DNA of 64,000 nt from Sphingomonas rosea. GTDB lineage: Bacteria > Pseudomonadota > Alphaproteobacteria > Sphingomonadales > Sphingomonadaceae. The stretch is from positions 1 through 64,000 of the forward strand of contig NZ_BAABBR010000001.1 of assembly GCF_039538065.1 (NCBI RefSeq), in the 5' to 3' direction. The notes beneath the pieces are model-generated. The model saw nothing but the letters and a program-made list of their open reading frames with translations. It was not told where the DNA came from and made no database searches. This document shows positions 26,141 through 35,647 of the stretch, one piece after another. The translations under genes and the position numbers were made by a program. Numbering within the stretch: the first letter of the stretch is position 1; every line of letters starts with the position of its first letter.

Positions 26141-26816
26141 GGCGGGCGAGGCCCGCGCCGCCGATGCGGCGCTGGCGGTGCCGGTGTGGGATCTGCCGAT
26201 CCGATTGTTCCACTGGAGCCTCGTCGCGCTGATTGGCTTCTCCTGGTGGTCAGCCGAGACCGGGCGGCTTGAGTGGCACATGTGGAGCGGGATCGCGGTG
26301 CTGTTCCTGCTACTGTTCCGGATCCTGTGGGGGTTCCTCGGCAGCTCGACCGCGCGCTTCGCCTCGTTCGTCCGCGGGCCCGGACAGGTCGTCGCCTATC
26401 TGCGCGATCCCTCGGGGTGGACGGCCAGCGGCCACACGCCGCTCGGCGCGCTGAGCGTGGTCGCGATCCTGCTCATCCTTCTCGTGCAGGTCGGGCTCGG
26501 GCTGCCGATCAGCGACGAGGATGGCATATATTCGGGCCCGCTCAACCGGCTGGTGAGCTTCGACACGGCTGAGTGGATGCATCACTGGCATCACCGTTTC
26601 TTCACGGTCGTGCAGATCATCGCGGCGGTGCACGTCGCGGCGATCATCGTCTATCGGCTGAAGGGCAAGAAGCTGGTCGGCGCGATGGTCACCGGGCGCA
26701 GCCGCCAGGCGGCGGGCGCGCCGATGGTCGGCGCGGGACCGGTGCGGTTGCTGATCTGCCTCGCGGTCGCGGGCGCGATCAGCTGGTGGGTTCAACGGGG
26801 AGCACCGGGCCTGTGA
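26133..26816 (+). CDS. Cytochrome b561-family membrane protein
   Basis: 227 residues with about four to five helices. Haem-ligand-like histidines occur in DLPIRLFHWSLV (helix 1), ARTGRL-side WHMWSG, and WMHHWHHRFF (helix 4), typical of the bacterial cytochrome b561/hydrogenase b-subunit family. Likely moves electrons from quinol to the overlapping cytochrome c'. It ends in a GTGA overlap with the VOC gene. Confidence 0.88.
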   Translation: MTEAGEARAADAALAVPVWDLPIRLFHWSLVALIGFSWWSAETGRLEWHMWSGIAVLFLLLFRILWGFLGSSTARFASFVRGPGQVVAYLRDPSGWTASGHTPLGALSVVAILLILLVQVGLGLPISDEDGIYSGPLNRLVSFDTAEWMHHWHHRFFTVVQIIAAVHVAAIIVYRLKGKKLVGAMVTGRSRQAAGAPMVGAGPVRLLICLAVAGAISWWVQRGAPGL

Positions 26817-27178
26817 GCGACAATCGAATCGACTACATCGAACTGCCGAGCGCCAGCGCGCATGAGCTGACGCGCGCCTTCTACGGCAAGGCGTTCGGCT
26901 GGAAGTTCACCGACTATGGCCCCGACTATTCGGCGGTCGAGGGCGCGGCGGTCTCGGTCGGGCTGCAGGGCGACCGCGAGGAGGCGCTGAGCGCCCCGCT
27001 GCCGATCGTCCGGGTCGACGACCTCGATGCGGCGTTCGACGCGGTGGTGAAGGCGGGCGGGCATATCGCCAAGGCGATCTTCGCCTTTCCGGGCGGGCGG
27101 CGGTTCCACTTCATCGATCCGGGCGGCAACGAGATCGGCGTCTGGACCCCCGATCAGGGCGACGCCCACGGGAGCTGA
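26813..27178 (+). CDS. VOC (glyoxalase/bleomycin-resistance fold) family protein
   Basis: 121 residues from GTG 26813. Visible elements: IDYIELPSASAHELTRAFYGKAFGW and FPGGRRFHFIDPGGNEIGVW (in parts), a single VOC module with a possible metal-binding Glu near IELP. Enzymatic role unknown. The 3' end overlaps comEC by 25 bases tail-to-tail. Confidence 0.88.
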   Translation: MSDNRIDYIELPSASAHELTRAFYGKAFGWKFTDYGPDYSAVEGAAVSVGLQGDREEALSAPLPIVRVDDLDAAFDAVVKAGGHIAKAIFAFPGGRRFHFIDPGGNEIGVWTPDQGDAHGS

Positions 27179-29259
27179 CCGAGCTGGTCGCGGACCGTCG
27201 CGACCCGCCCCTCCCCTGCGTAGACGATGAGCCCGCCCGTTTCGCGCAACCGCGGCGGATCGAGGGTGAGCCAGCGGGCGCGGCAGGCGCGGGGCAGGCG
27301 GCGGTCGGCGACCACGATGTCAGCGGCGGCGCAGGCGCGGGTGAGCTCGGCCCAGTCGAGCTTCTGCCCCGAGCGCAGCGCGAGGAGCGTGCGGCCGCTG
27401 GCGCCGAGGTCGGCGACGCAGCTGTCCCAGCTGCAGCGGGCGCGCGGATAAGCGGCGAGCGGCGGGGGGTCGCCGTCGAAACCGGCATTTTCGGCCATCA
27501 TGTCGCGCACGAAATCGCCGGCCCGGTCGCGCAGCAGCCACGGCGTCCCGGTCGCGTCGACCACCGCGAGATGCTTGCCGTCGCCGGTGACGAGCAGCGC
27601 GGGCATGGGCGCGGCGAGCGTCAGGGCGGCGCCGAGCGCGATCGGCGCGATGCCCCAGGAGCGCCACGGCCGGGTCCACAGGCATAGCCAGAGGCCGCCG
27701 GCGACGATCAGTCCGAAGGCGAGCCGCGGCATGTCGGGGAGCATGGCGACCGCGCCGGGCGTGTCGGCGACGCCGTGGGCGACATGCAGCAGGAAGGCGA
27801 TCGACCAGCCGGTCAGTGTCCAGACCGGGCCGCCAAGGCCGAGGGGATCGAGGATCAGGGCCAGCGCCTCGAGCGGCATGATGACGAAGGTGGTCAAGGG
27901 AATGGCGACGAGGTTCGCGCCGACGCCGTAAAGCCCGCTCTTGTGGAAATGGTAGAGCGCGAAGGGCATCAGGGCGAGCTCGATCGCGAGGCCGGTCGCG
28001 ACCATTTCGCCGAGACCGCGGAGCCGGGCGAGGAGGAAATGCTCCTCGCGCCGTTCGAACAGGCGCTTGAAGCGCTTCGAGCTGTAGAGGGTGACTAGCG
28101 TGCCGACGGCGGCGAAACTCAGCTGGAAGCTCGCGCCCGCCAGCGCCTCGGGGCGGACGAGGAGGACGAGCAGGGCGCCGACCGCGATCAGGCGGATGCT
28201 GAGCGCCTCGCGGCCGAGGAGGATGCCGGCGAGGACCAGCAGGGCCGCGATGCAGCTGCGGACCGTCGGCACCTGGAGCCCGGTCAGCAACGTGTAGCCG
28301 ATTCCCGCCAGCGCGCCGGCCGCGAAGGCGGTGGCGACGAGGTTGAAGCGGAGCGCCAGAGACGGCGACAGCGCGAGCAGGCGCAGTGTGAAGAGGGTGA
28401 AGAAGCCGACCACCGCGGCGATGTGAAGGCCGCTCACCGAGAGGAGGTGGGCGAGGCCCGAACGGCGCATCGCCTCGGCATCTTCCTTGGCGATCGAGCC
28501 CTGGTCGCCGGTGACGAAGGCGGTGGCAATGCCCCCCTCCCCGCCTGGCAGCCGGGTCCGGATATGCTGGTCGAGGCGCGAGCGGACGGCATCGAGGCCG
28601 GTTTCGTGCGCCGGCCGGACGATCGTGACGGGACCGAGCGCCCTCCCCGTGCCGCCGAGCCCGGCGAACCAGGCGTCGCGCGCAAAGTCATGGGTATGGG
28701 GGAGCAGCATCGGCATCGGCGGGGCGAGCCGGGCACGAAGCGCGACCGTCGCGCCGACCCCGAGGCCACGCCCCAGCGCATCGGCTTCGTCGAGCGGAAA
28801 GGAGACTCGGAGGCGCGGCGGCAGGCCGGGGTCGGCGGGCTTGAGGGTCAGGCGGAGCGAATCCTTGGCGACCAGCCGCTCGGTCTTGAGGACTTCGCCG
28901 GTCATGGCGACGATCACGGGCCGTTCGAGGCGCGGCGCGGCGACCTGTTCGCTTCGCCACCAGATGAGCGACAGGCCGAGCGCGAGCGCGATGGCGCCGA
29001 CCGCCAGAAGCTGTCCCAGCCGCCCGCCGATCGCCGTTCCCGCCAGCGCCGCCGCGCCCGCCATGAGCAGCGCCGCCACCCATGCGGCAGGGTCGGCGAG
29101 GACCAGCCAGAGGGCGATCCCGGCCCCGAACGCGACCACCCCCCACGGCGGAAGCTGGCCACGTTCCGCCTCAAGGCGTCTTTCCGCACTTGCGAAGAAG
29201 GCCCGAGCTTGCCAGTGCGGACCAGCCGGAGTGCCGATCCGGAGGGAAGCGACGTTCAT
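27154..29259 (-). CDS. comEC: ComEC/Rec2-family DNA-uptake channel protein
   Basis: 701 residues. DUF4131-like N-terminal region, then the competence domain with many helices and TGDQGSIAKEDAEAMRRSGLAHLLSVSGLH (read in parts), the ComEC hallmark. A shortened C-terminal soluble region follows (about 570-701); the metallo-beta-lactamase His-X-His-X-Asp-His motif is not visible, so that domain seems degenerate. Start ATG 29259 has GGGAGG upstream. Divergent from gltX. Confidence 0.93.
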   Translation of the reverse strand: MNVASLRIGTPAGPHWQARAFFASAERRLEAERGQLPPWGVVAFGAGIALWLVLADPAAWVAALLMAGAAALAGTAIGGRLGQLLAVGAIALALGLSLIWWRSEQVAAPRLERPVIVAMTGEVLKTERLVAKDSLRLTLKPADPGLPPRLRVSFPLDEADALGRGLGVGATVALRARLAPPMPMLLPHTHDFARDAWFAGLGGTGRALGPVTIVRPAHETGLDAVRSRLDQHIRTRLPGGEGGIATAFVTGDQGSIAKEDAEAMRRSGLAHLLSVSGLHIAAVVGFFTLFTLRLLALSPSLALRFNLVATAFAAGALAGIGYTLLTGLQVPTVRSCIAALLVLAGILLGREALSIRLIAVGALLVLLVRPEALAGASFQLSFAAVGTLVTLYSSKRFKRLFERREEHFLLARLRGLGEMVATGLAIELALMPFALYHFHKSGLYGVGANLVAIPLTTFVIMPLEALALILDPLGLGGPVWTLTGWSIAFLLHVAHGVADTPGAVAMLPDMPRLAFGLIVAGGLWLCLWTRPWRSWGIAPIALGAALTLAAPMPALLVTGDGKHLAVVDATGTPWLLRDRAGDFVRDMMAENAGFDGDPPPLAAYPRARCSWDSCVADLGASGRTLLALRSGQKLDWAELTRACAAADIVVADRRLPRACRARWLTLDPPRLRETGGLIVYAGEGRVATVRDQLGQLPWASP

Positions 29260-29318
29260 GCTGCCTCCCTTCGTGAAGGCATGCGATCCGGCGGAAGTCA
29301 GGAAAGAGGAAAGCGCGC

Positions 29319-30737
29319 TTGAGCGCAAGCAGCATCGTCACGCGCTTCGCGCCCAGCCCGACCGGCTATCTCCACATCGGAGGGGCGCGCACGGCCTTGT
29401 TCAACTGGCTGTTCGCGCGCCATCACGGCGGCAAATATCTGCTGCGCATCGAGGACACCGACAAGGCGCGCTCGACCCCCGAGGCGATCGACGCGATCCT
29501 CGACGGACTGGGCTGGCTCGACATCGCCGGCGACGGCGAACCCTATTTCCAGTCGGCCTTCGAGGCGCGCCACGCCGAGGTCGCGCATGCGCTGATCGAG
29601 AAGGGAGCGGCCTATCGCTGCTACCTCACCCCCGAGGAGCTCGCCCGCCGGCGCGAAGAGGCGCAGGCCGCGCGCAAGCCGTTCCGCGTGGTGAGCGAGT
29701 GGCGCGACAGTGCCGAGACACCGCCCGAGGGCGCGCCCTTCGTGGTCCGGATCAAGGCGCCGCGCGAGGGCGAGACGGTGATCGAGGACATGGTGCAGGG
29801 CCGTGTCGTCGTGAAGAACGAGGAGCTCGACGATTTCGTGCTCCTGCGTTCGGACGGAACCCCGACCTACATGCTCGCGGTGGTGGTCGACGACCATGAC
29901 ATGGGCGTGACCCACGTCATCCGCGGCGACGACCACTTGAACAACGCCTTCCGCCAGCTGACCATCATCAAGGCGATGGGCTGGGACGAGCCGACCTACG
30001 GCCATATCCCGCTGATCCACGGCGCCGACGGGGCGAAGCTGTCGAAGCGCCACGGCGCGCTCGGGGTCGACGCCTATCGCGATGAACTCGGGATCCTGCC
30101 CGAGGCGCTGTCGAACTATCTGCTGCGGCTCGGCTGGGGCCATGGCGACGACGAGATCATCAGCCGCGAGCAGGCAGTCGAGTGGTTCGACATCGACCAT
30201 GTCGGCAAGTCGCCCAGCCGGTTCGACCTCAAGAAGCTCGAAAGCGTCAACGGCCATTACATCCGCCATGCCGCGGACAGCCGCCTCGCGGTGCTGGTCG
30301 CGGCGCGGCGCGGCGGGCTCGAGGGCGAGGACCTGGCGCTGCTCGAGCGGGCGATGCCCGAACTCAAGGCGCGCGCGAAGGACCTGAACGAACTTAGCGC
30401 GGCGGCGGACTTCCTGTTCGCGCAGCGGCCGCTCGAACTCGACGAGAAAGCGACCTCGCTGCTCGACGGCATTGCCCGGGCGCTGCTCGGCCGGCTGCAC
30501 GCAGCGCTGTCGGGGGTCGAGGAATGGACCCACGACGGAACGGAAGCGGCGGTGAAAGCGCTTGCCGAAGCGGAGGGACTGAAGCTCGGCAAGGTCGCGC
30601 AGCCGCTTCGTGCGGCGCTGACCGGACGGGCGACCAGTCCCGGGATCTTCGATGTGCTGGTATTGCTCGGGCAGGACGAAAGCCTCGCCCGGATCGCTGA
30701 CCAGATGTGGAAAACTGAATTCTCAAACGGAGCCTGA
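29319..30737 (+). CDS. gltX: Glutamyl-tRNA synthetase
   Basis: 472 residues. Class I synthetase: HIGH-type motif [19 protein letters not shown] and KMSKS-type KLSKRHGAL. Cytoplasmic charging of tRNA-Glu (and perhaps tRNA-Gln if non-discriminating). The start appears to be TTG 29319, with AGGAAAGAGGA just upstream. Its stop is three bases from the gltA start. Confidence 0.95.
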   Translation: MSASSIVTRFAPSPTGYLHIGGARTALFNWLFARHHGGKYLLRIEDTDKARSTPEAIDAILDGLGWLDIAGDGEPYFQSAFEARHAEVAHALIEKGAAYRCYLTPEELARRREEAQAARKPFRVVSEWRDSAETPPEGAPFVVRIKAPREGETVIEDMVQGRVVVKNEELDDFVLLRSDGTPTYMLAVVVDDHDMGVTHVIRGDDHLNNAFRQLTIIKAMGWDEPTYGHIPLIHGADGAKLSKRHGALGVDAYRDELGILPEALSNYLLRLGWGHGDDEIISREQAVEWFDIDHVGKSPSRFDLKKLESVNGHYIRHAADSRLAVLVAARRGGLEGEDLALLERAMPELKARAKDLNELSAAADFLFAQRPLELDEKATSLLDGIARALLGRLHAALSGVEEWTHDGTEAAVKALAEAEGLKLGKVAQPLRAALTGRATSPGIFDVLVLLGQDESLARIADQMWKTEFSNGA

Positions 30738-30740
30738 AGA

Positions 30741-32021
30741 ATGTCGAATGCCAATCTGAAGCTGGGCGAGAAGAGCCTCGACATGCCGGTGCTGAGCGGC
30801 ACGGTCGGCCCGGACGTCATCGACATCCGCAAGCTCTACGCGCAGACCGACGCCTTCACCTACGATCCGGGCTTCACCTCGACCGCGAGCTGCCAGAGCG
30901 CGATCACCTACATCGACGGTGAGCAGGGCATCCTGCTGCACCGCGGTTATCCGATCGACCAGCTGGCCGAGCAGTCAAGCTTCATGGAAGTCGCCGCCCT
31001 GCTGCTGCACGGCGAGCTTCCGACCAAGGACGAGCTCGACAAGTTCACCCACACGATCAGCCGCCACACGATGGTGCACGAGCAGCTGGCGCAGTTCTTC
31101 CGCGGCTTCCGCCGTGACGCCCACCCGATGGCGATCATGTGCGGCGTGGTCGGCGCGCTGTCGTCCTTCTATCACGACAGCACCGACATCACCGATCCCA
31201 AGCAGCGCGAGATCGCCTCGCACCGCCTGATCGCCAAGATGCCGACGATCGCGGCGATGGCGCACAAATATTCGATCGGGCAGCCGTTCCTCTATCCCGA
31301 CAACACGCTGAGCTACACCGGAAACTTCCTGCGCATGACCTTCGGCGTCCCGGCCGAGGAATATGTCGTCAATCCGATCGTCGAAAAGGCGATGGACCGG
31401 ATCTTCATCCTCCACGCCGACCACGAGCAGAACGCCTCGACCTCGACCGTGCGTCTCGCCGGTTCGTCGGGCGCCAACCCCTTCGCCTGCATGGCGGCGG
31501 GCATCGCCTGCCTGTGGGGCCCGGCGCATGGCGGCGCGAACGAGGCGGCGCTGAACATGCTGCGCGAGATCGGCCACACCAGCCGGATCCCGGAATATAT
31601 CGCCCGCGCCAAGGACAAGGAGGATCCGTTCCGCCTGATGGGCTTCGGCCACCGCGTCTACAAGAACTTCGACCCGCGCGCGAAGGTGATGAAGCAGACC
31701 GCCGACGAGGTGCTGAAGGAGCTCAACATCTCCGATCCCGTCCTCGACGTGGCCAAGGAACTCGAGCGGATCGCGCTGTCGGACGATTATTTCATCGAGA
31801 AGAAGCTCTATCCGAACGTCGATTTCTATTCGGGCGTGATCCTGAATGCGATCGGCTTCCCGACCGAGATGTTCACTGCCCTCTTCGCGCTTGCCCGCAC
31901 CGTCGGCTGGGTCGCGCAGTGGAACGAGATGATCGCCGATCCCGAGCAGAAGATCGGCCGCCCGCGCCAGCTCTACACGGGTTCGCCGCAGCGCGACTAC
32001 GTGCCGGTCGGCCAGCGCTAA
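30741..32021 (+). CDS. gltA: Citrate synthase
   Basis: 426 residues, the gram-negative hexameric (NADH-sensitive) size. Active-site histidines lie in [19 protein letters not shown] and [13 protein letters not shown], with [14 protein letters not shown]. Condenses oxaloacetate and acetyl-CoA. The gene is three bases downstream of gltX, suggesting co-transcription. It converges with the sensor-like gene, nine bases apart, and no terminator is visible between them. Confidence 0.97.
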   Translation: MSNANLKLGEKSLDMPVLSGTVGPDVIDIRKLYAQTDAFTYDPGFTSTASCQSAITYIDGEQGILLHRGYPIDQLAEQSSFMEVAALLLHGELPTKDELDKFTHTISRHTMVHEQLAQFFRGFRRDAHPMAIMCGVVGALSSFYHDSTDITDPKQREIASHRLIAKMPTIAAMAHKYSIGQPFLYPDNTLSYTGNFLRMTFGVPAEEYVVNPIVEKAMDRIFILHADHEQNASTSTVRLAGSSGANPFACMAAGIACLWGPAHGGANEAALNMLREIGHTSRIPEYIARAKDKEDPFRLMGFGHRVYKNFDPRAKVMKQTADEVLKELNISDPVLDVAKELERIALSDDYFIEKKLYPNVDFYSGVILNAIGFPTEMFTALFALARTVGWVAQWNEMIADPEQKIGRPRQLYTGSPQRDYVPVGQR

Positions 32022-32030
32022 GAAGGAAGC

Positions 32031-33347
32031 TCAGGCCCGCGGCAGGGTCAGGCGGAAGCTTGCCCCGGCCGCGGTGTCGAGCAGTTCGACCTCGCCGCCC
32101 ATGTCGCGGGCGAGCCGGCGCGAGATGGCGAGGCCGAGGCCTGCGCCCCCCTGCCCCGGCTCGGCCTGTTCGAACCGTTCGAAGATGCGGATCCGGTCGG
32201 CGGGCGCGACGCCCGGGCCACTGTCGCTGACGGTGACGCTGGCGACGCCCTCGTCGGCAAGCGTGATGACCACGGTCCCGCCCTCGGGCGAATAACGCGC
32301 GGCGTTGCCGATCAGGTTGACGAGGATCTGCGTGATCGCGCGCGGGTGGCCGATCGCGGACAGATAGCCGACCCCGCCCACGTCGAGCACCACGCCGCGC
32401 GTGCTGGCCTGCGCCTGCACCAAGGAGGCGGCGTCGAGGACAAGTTCGGTGAGATCGACTTCCTCGCCGGGCGCCACGCCGCCGCCCTCCGCCCCCGCCT
32501 GCCGGCCGAGCGCAGTCAGCAGCTCGAGGAGATGGCCCGCCGCCGAGGCGATGTCGGCGCCGTAGCCGGCATAATCGGTGCGAAGCGGCCCCTGGCTGCG
32601 GTCGGCGATTTCCTGCGCCTGGCCGATGATCGAGGACAAAGGCTCGCGCAGCAGGTCGTCGAGCGGCGGCAGTGGGGCGAGATCGGCCGCGCCCCCCTCG
32701 GCCGCGACGCTGATCGAATAGCCGAGGAAACGCTCGTCCTCGAACCGCGGCTGGCCGTCGAGGAGCAGGCGCTGCTCGCCGCCGCGATGGCTCGCGGGAA
32801 GGCGGCGGAAGGCGGCGCGCTCGGAAAAGGCCTCGACCAGCGGGAGGTTGCCGTAATCGTCCTCGACCGGGCGGAGGAGGCGCATCAGGGGCTGGCCGGT
32901 ATATTCGGCGGGGTCGAGGTCGAGCCGGCGGGCAAGGCCCGGGCTGATCGCCAGGACGCGCAGGGCCGAATCGGTCTGGACGTCCTCGGCGGCGGCGCGT
33001 TCCTCGCTCTCGCCCGGACCCGCGACCACGCCCGACCAGCGCGGCCGGGCGGGCACGCGCGCGGTCCAGCGCTCGACGGTCAGGCTGACGCCGTCGGGAT
33101 CGGGATCGGCACGGACGACGAGGTCGATGTCTTCCTGGTTGCTGGCGGCGAGCACCGGGCGGGTGATCGACACGCCGAGCCGCGCGGCGAGGCGGGCGAC
33201 CGCCGCGAGTTGCGGGACCGCGAGGACCTGGCCGAGCGCCGCGCCCGCTTCCTGCTGGAGCGCGAGCAGCGGCGCGTCGGCGGCGGTCAGCCGGCCCTCG
33301 CGGTCGACCCGCGCGCCGATCGGCGGCTGGACGGGGAGGCTAGCCAT
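32031..33347 (-). CDS. Sensor-kinase-like GHKL ATPase lacking the acceptor histidine
   Basis: 438 residues, soluble (no membrane helix). A PAS-like region (about 120-215) leads to a degenerate dimerisation helix [18 protein letters not shown]: aligned with the usual HELRTPL box, Asp231 replaces His. The ATPase domain is intact: N box [15 protein letters not shown]1 DSGPGVAP, F box FERFEQ, G2 [12 protein letters not shown]. It may be a non-phosphorylating regulator or use another residue. It starts inside the DUF2336 gene end (8-base overlap); start ATG 33347. Confidence 0.82.
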   Translation of the reverse strand: MASLPVQPPIGARVDREGRLTAADAPLLALQQEAGAALGQVLAVPQLAAVARLAARLGVSITRPVLAASNQEDIDLVVRADPDPDGVSLTVERWTARVPARPRWSGVVAGPGESEERAAAEDVQTDSALRVLAISPGLARRLDLDPAEYTGQPLMRLLRPVEDDYGNLPLVEAFSERAAFRRLPASHRGGEQRLLLDGQPRFEDERFLGYSISVAAEGGAADLAPLPPLDDLLREPLSSIIGQAQEIADRSQGPLRTDYAGYGADIASAAGHLLELLTALGRQAGAEGGGVAPGEEVDLTELVLDAASLVQAQASTRGVVLDVGGVGYLSAIGHPRAITQILVNLIGNAARYSPEGGTVVITLADEGVASVTVSDSGPGVAPADRIRIFERFEQAEPGQGGAGLGLAISRRLARDMGGEVELLDTAAGASFRLTLPRA

Positions 33348-34359
33348 GACGCGCGAGGATCGCTTTGGCGCGCCGGTAGGCCGGCGGAAGGATGAGCTCG
33401 GCACGGATCGCCTCGACGTGCGCGTCCGAGAGGTGGTCGAACGCCTCGATCGAAGTCACCGGGTCGCCGATGCCGAGACCGGGGCTGGCGTTGGCCATGA
33501 GCGGCGCCGCCTCGCTTCGCGGTACGTCCGCGAGGCGCAGGAGAAGGGCGAGCTGCTGCCCGCCGCCGAGGAGCGCACGCCAGGCTTCGTCGGCCGGGAT
33601 GCCGGCTTCGGCAGCGAGGATGGCGGCGAGAAGGCCCGCATCGCCGTCGCGGGCAAGGCTGACGAGGAGGCCGGGCGCGTGCCGGGCGTCGCCAAGAGCG
33701 CCGGCGAGCGCGGCCTCGAGGTCCTCAACCCGATCCTCGCCACCGAGATCCTGGACGATGATGGCGGCGGCCCGGGCGACTTCGAGGTCGCTCGGCGCGG
33801 TGCAGCGCCGGCCAAGCGCGGCGGCGACGGCAAGGATCAGCCCCTGGGCAAGGACGGGCGGCAGGTCGGACAGGTCGAGCGCGGCGCGGCCGAAGCGGTC
33901 GCGGCTGCGGCCCCGTGCGGTGATGAGCGCCATGGCGGCGGCGGCGACCATCGCATCGTCGGCGGCGGTCCAGCGCTGGAGCTGGGTCCGGCCTCCCTCC
34001 CCGGCCTGGGCCAGCCGCTGCACGTCGGCGCGGCGGAGCAGGACGCCGACGAGGGTCTCGTCCTGGAGGAGCCCGGCTTCGGTGAGGTCGGCGATGAGTT
34101 CGATCGGTCCCGCGGCGCAGGCGGTGGCGGTGGCGGGGTTGAGCTTCGCGCGCAATTCGTCGGCGATGGTACCGACGAGGCCGTGCAGCATCGCGGTCAT
34201 CAGCGCCCGCTCCTGCTCGGTCAGCCGCGAATCGGGGGCGAGGAAGAAATCCTGCACGACGGCCGCGAGTCGGCGATCGCCGAAAGCCGGTGGGGCAATC
34301 GGCGGCGGAGTGCGGCCACCCTCTTCAGGGGACGCGGCGATGGGCCACTCGTCGGGCAT
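33340..34359 (-). CDS. DUF2336 domain-containing protein
   Basis: 339 residues, mostly helical and Ala/Leu-rich, without signal or membrane helices. The DUF2336 family is alphaproteobacterial and often sits near sensor kinases; helical repeats resembling HEAT units suggest protein-protein binding. The overlap with the histidine-less ATPase gene argues they act together. Paired TTAAC motifs lie just upstream. Confidence 0.8.
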   Translation of the reverse strand: MPDEWPIAASPEEGGRTPPPIAPPAFGDRRLAAVVQDFFLAPDSRLTEQERALMTAMLHGLVGTIADELRAKLNPATATACAAGPIELIADLTEAGLLQDETLVGVLLRRADVQRLAQAGEGGRTQLQRWTAADDAMVAAAAMALITARGRSRDRFGRAALDLSDLPPVLAQGLILAVAAALGRRCTAPSDLEVARAAAIIVQDLGGEDRVEDLEAALAGALGDARHAPGLLVSLARDGDAGLLAAILAAEAGIPADEAWRALLGGGQQLALLLRLADVPRSEAAPLMANASPGLGIGDPVTSIEAFDHLSDAHVEAIRAELILPPAYRRAKAILARHG

Positions 34360-34371
34360 CTGCCGTCCTCG

Positions 34372-34391
34372 TTAGCGCAAGTGGCGTTAAC
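34372..34391. promoter_or_regulatory. Paired TTAGC/TTAAC repeat upstream of DUF2336 gene
   Basis: TTAGC at 34372-34376 and TTAAC at 34387-34391 share the 15-bp period seen at 1930-1949. They occupy most of the 38-bp gap between this gene pair and the next minus-strand gene. A candidate regulator-binding or promoter site. Confidence 0.3.
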
Positions 34392-34397
34392 GGCGCG

Positions 34398-35582
34398 TCA
34401 ATCGCGTTCGGGATCGTGAACAAGCTGCTGGACGATGAAGAAACTGGCCGCCGCGTAGAAGGCGAGCACCACCGTGAGCAGGCTCCACGCGCCGAAGATG
34501 GCGAAGGGAATGGCGGCAAAGACCGCGCCGCGTGGGCTGAACAGCCACAGGTCGGGGCCGAGTTCGCGGCCCTTGCGCTCGACCCGGGCGGCTTCGGCGA
34601 AGGCGATGGCGGTCGCCGCCGAGACGAGCGCGCCCCAGCCCCCGCCATGATTGGTCTCGTACCAGGCGAGCCCGAGGAGCGCGAGGCCGTGGACGGGGCC
34701 GAGCAGGCGAAGCGCGAGCGACGGGCGCGGTAGCGGGCGCAGGCGGACAGCGGCGAGGCGGTCGGCGAGGCGGTCGAGCGGGCTCGCCGCGACGAGCAGA
34801 CCCAGCGCCCACAGCGGCAGGCCGCGGGTGAAGAGGAGGCCCGCGCCGAGCATCAGCGCGATCTCGAGCCAGAGCAGCCACAGCGGGCGGATCGGCGCGC
34901 CCATCAGCTGGCGGGTGAGCAATTCCTCGACCAGCGGCAGGACGAAGCGGCTCGGCCAGTCGCGGCGGCGGCTGCGCGAGCTGGCGATGAGATGGCGATC
35001 GAATGCCTCTCCGCTGTCGGCGCTGCCGGTGATGAAGGGGGTCAGGCCCTCGGGCGCCGGCTTGAGGTGCGCGCCGGCCTGGACCGCGCGGCGCAGCAGG
35101 GTCGACTGGAGGTCCCAGTCGCCGAGCATCCGGACGGTGTCGACGAGCAGCCCCGAATCGACGAGTGCGAGGCCAGACCAGCGATGCTTGTCGTCGATCC
35201 GCTCGAAGGCCTGGTGCGCCTCGTCGTCGGGCACGGTGACGATGGTCCGGTGTTCCTCGGCGGCGAGCTCGGCGAGGAGCGTCGGCACGGGCGCGACCCC
35301 GTCGGCGATCTGGAGCACGGCAAGCTGGGGATCGAAGCGCGCGGCGGCCTCGGCGGCGTCGGTGACGGGAACGACGACGATGCCTTCGCCGCGCAGCCGC
35401 TCGAAAGCACTCTGGAGCGCGGGGGGCACGCGCTCGACGAGCACGACGATCGGCGCGGCGCCGATCGCGGCCGCGCAACGGGCCTGATATTCGATGAGCG
35501 TGCGACCGGCGAGCGGGGCCAGAGCATGAAGCCCGCCCGCATCGTCCTCGCCTTGTGCCGCAATCAACGCGCCGAGCGCCAT
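34398..35582 (-). CDS. Membrane protein with N-terminal nucleotidyltransferase-like domain
   Basis: 394 residues. Residues 1-170 look like a Rossmann-like NTP-transferase sugar-nucleotide domain (ALIAAQGEDDAGGLHALAPLAGRTLIEYQ) although the usual glycine-rich LAAGxGTR loop is degenerate. Residues about 225-385 hold five or six membrane helices. The arrangement recalls nucleotidyltransferase/CDP-alcohol phosphatidyltransferase fusions, but the Asp-rich CDP-alcohol motif is absent. Function unknown; divergent from the coiled-coil protein gene 65 bp away. Confidence 0.65.
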   Translation of the reverse strand: MALGALIAAQGEDDAGGLHALAPLAGRTLIEYQARCAAAIGAAPIVVLVERVPPALQSAFERLRGEGIVVVPVTDAAEAAARFDPQLAVLQIADGVAPVPTLLAELAAEEHRTIVTVPDDEAHQAFERIDDKHRWSGLALVDSGLLVDTVRMLGDWDLQSTLLRRAVQAGAHLKPAPEGLTPFITGSADSGEAFDRHLIASSRSRRRDWPSRFVLPLVEELLTRQLMGAPIRPLWLLWLEIALMLGAGLLFTRGLPLWALGLLVAASPLDRLADRLAAVRLRPLPRPSLALRLLGPVHGLALLGLAWYETNHGGGWGALVSAATAIAFAEAARVERKGRELGPDLWLFSPRGAVFAAIPFAIFGAWSLLTVVLAFYAAASFFIVQQLVHDPERD

Positions 35583-35647
35583 CCGTCCCCTCCCGGGCCC
35601 CCTCTTGCACGCTTCCTTGGACGAGCAAAGGTGGTAAACATGCTCTT

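Noticed and set aside
32031..33404. Ordinary histidine kinase with start at 33404
   Set aside because: The extra N-terminal residues are encoded inside the overlapping DUF2336 gene, and the conserved His is missing; called sensor-like ATPase from ATG 33347 instead.
34398..35582. CDP-alcohol phosphatidyltransferase
   Set aside because: The Asp-Gly-X2-Ala-Arg...Asp-X3-Asp catalytic motif is absent from the membrane half, so the enzyme call is not supported.
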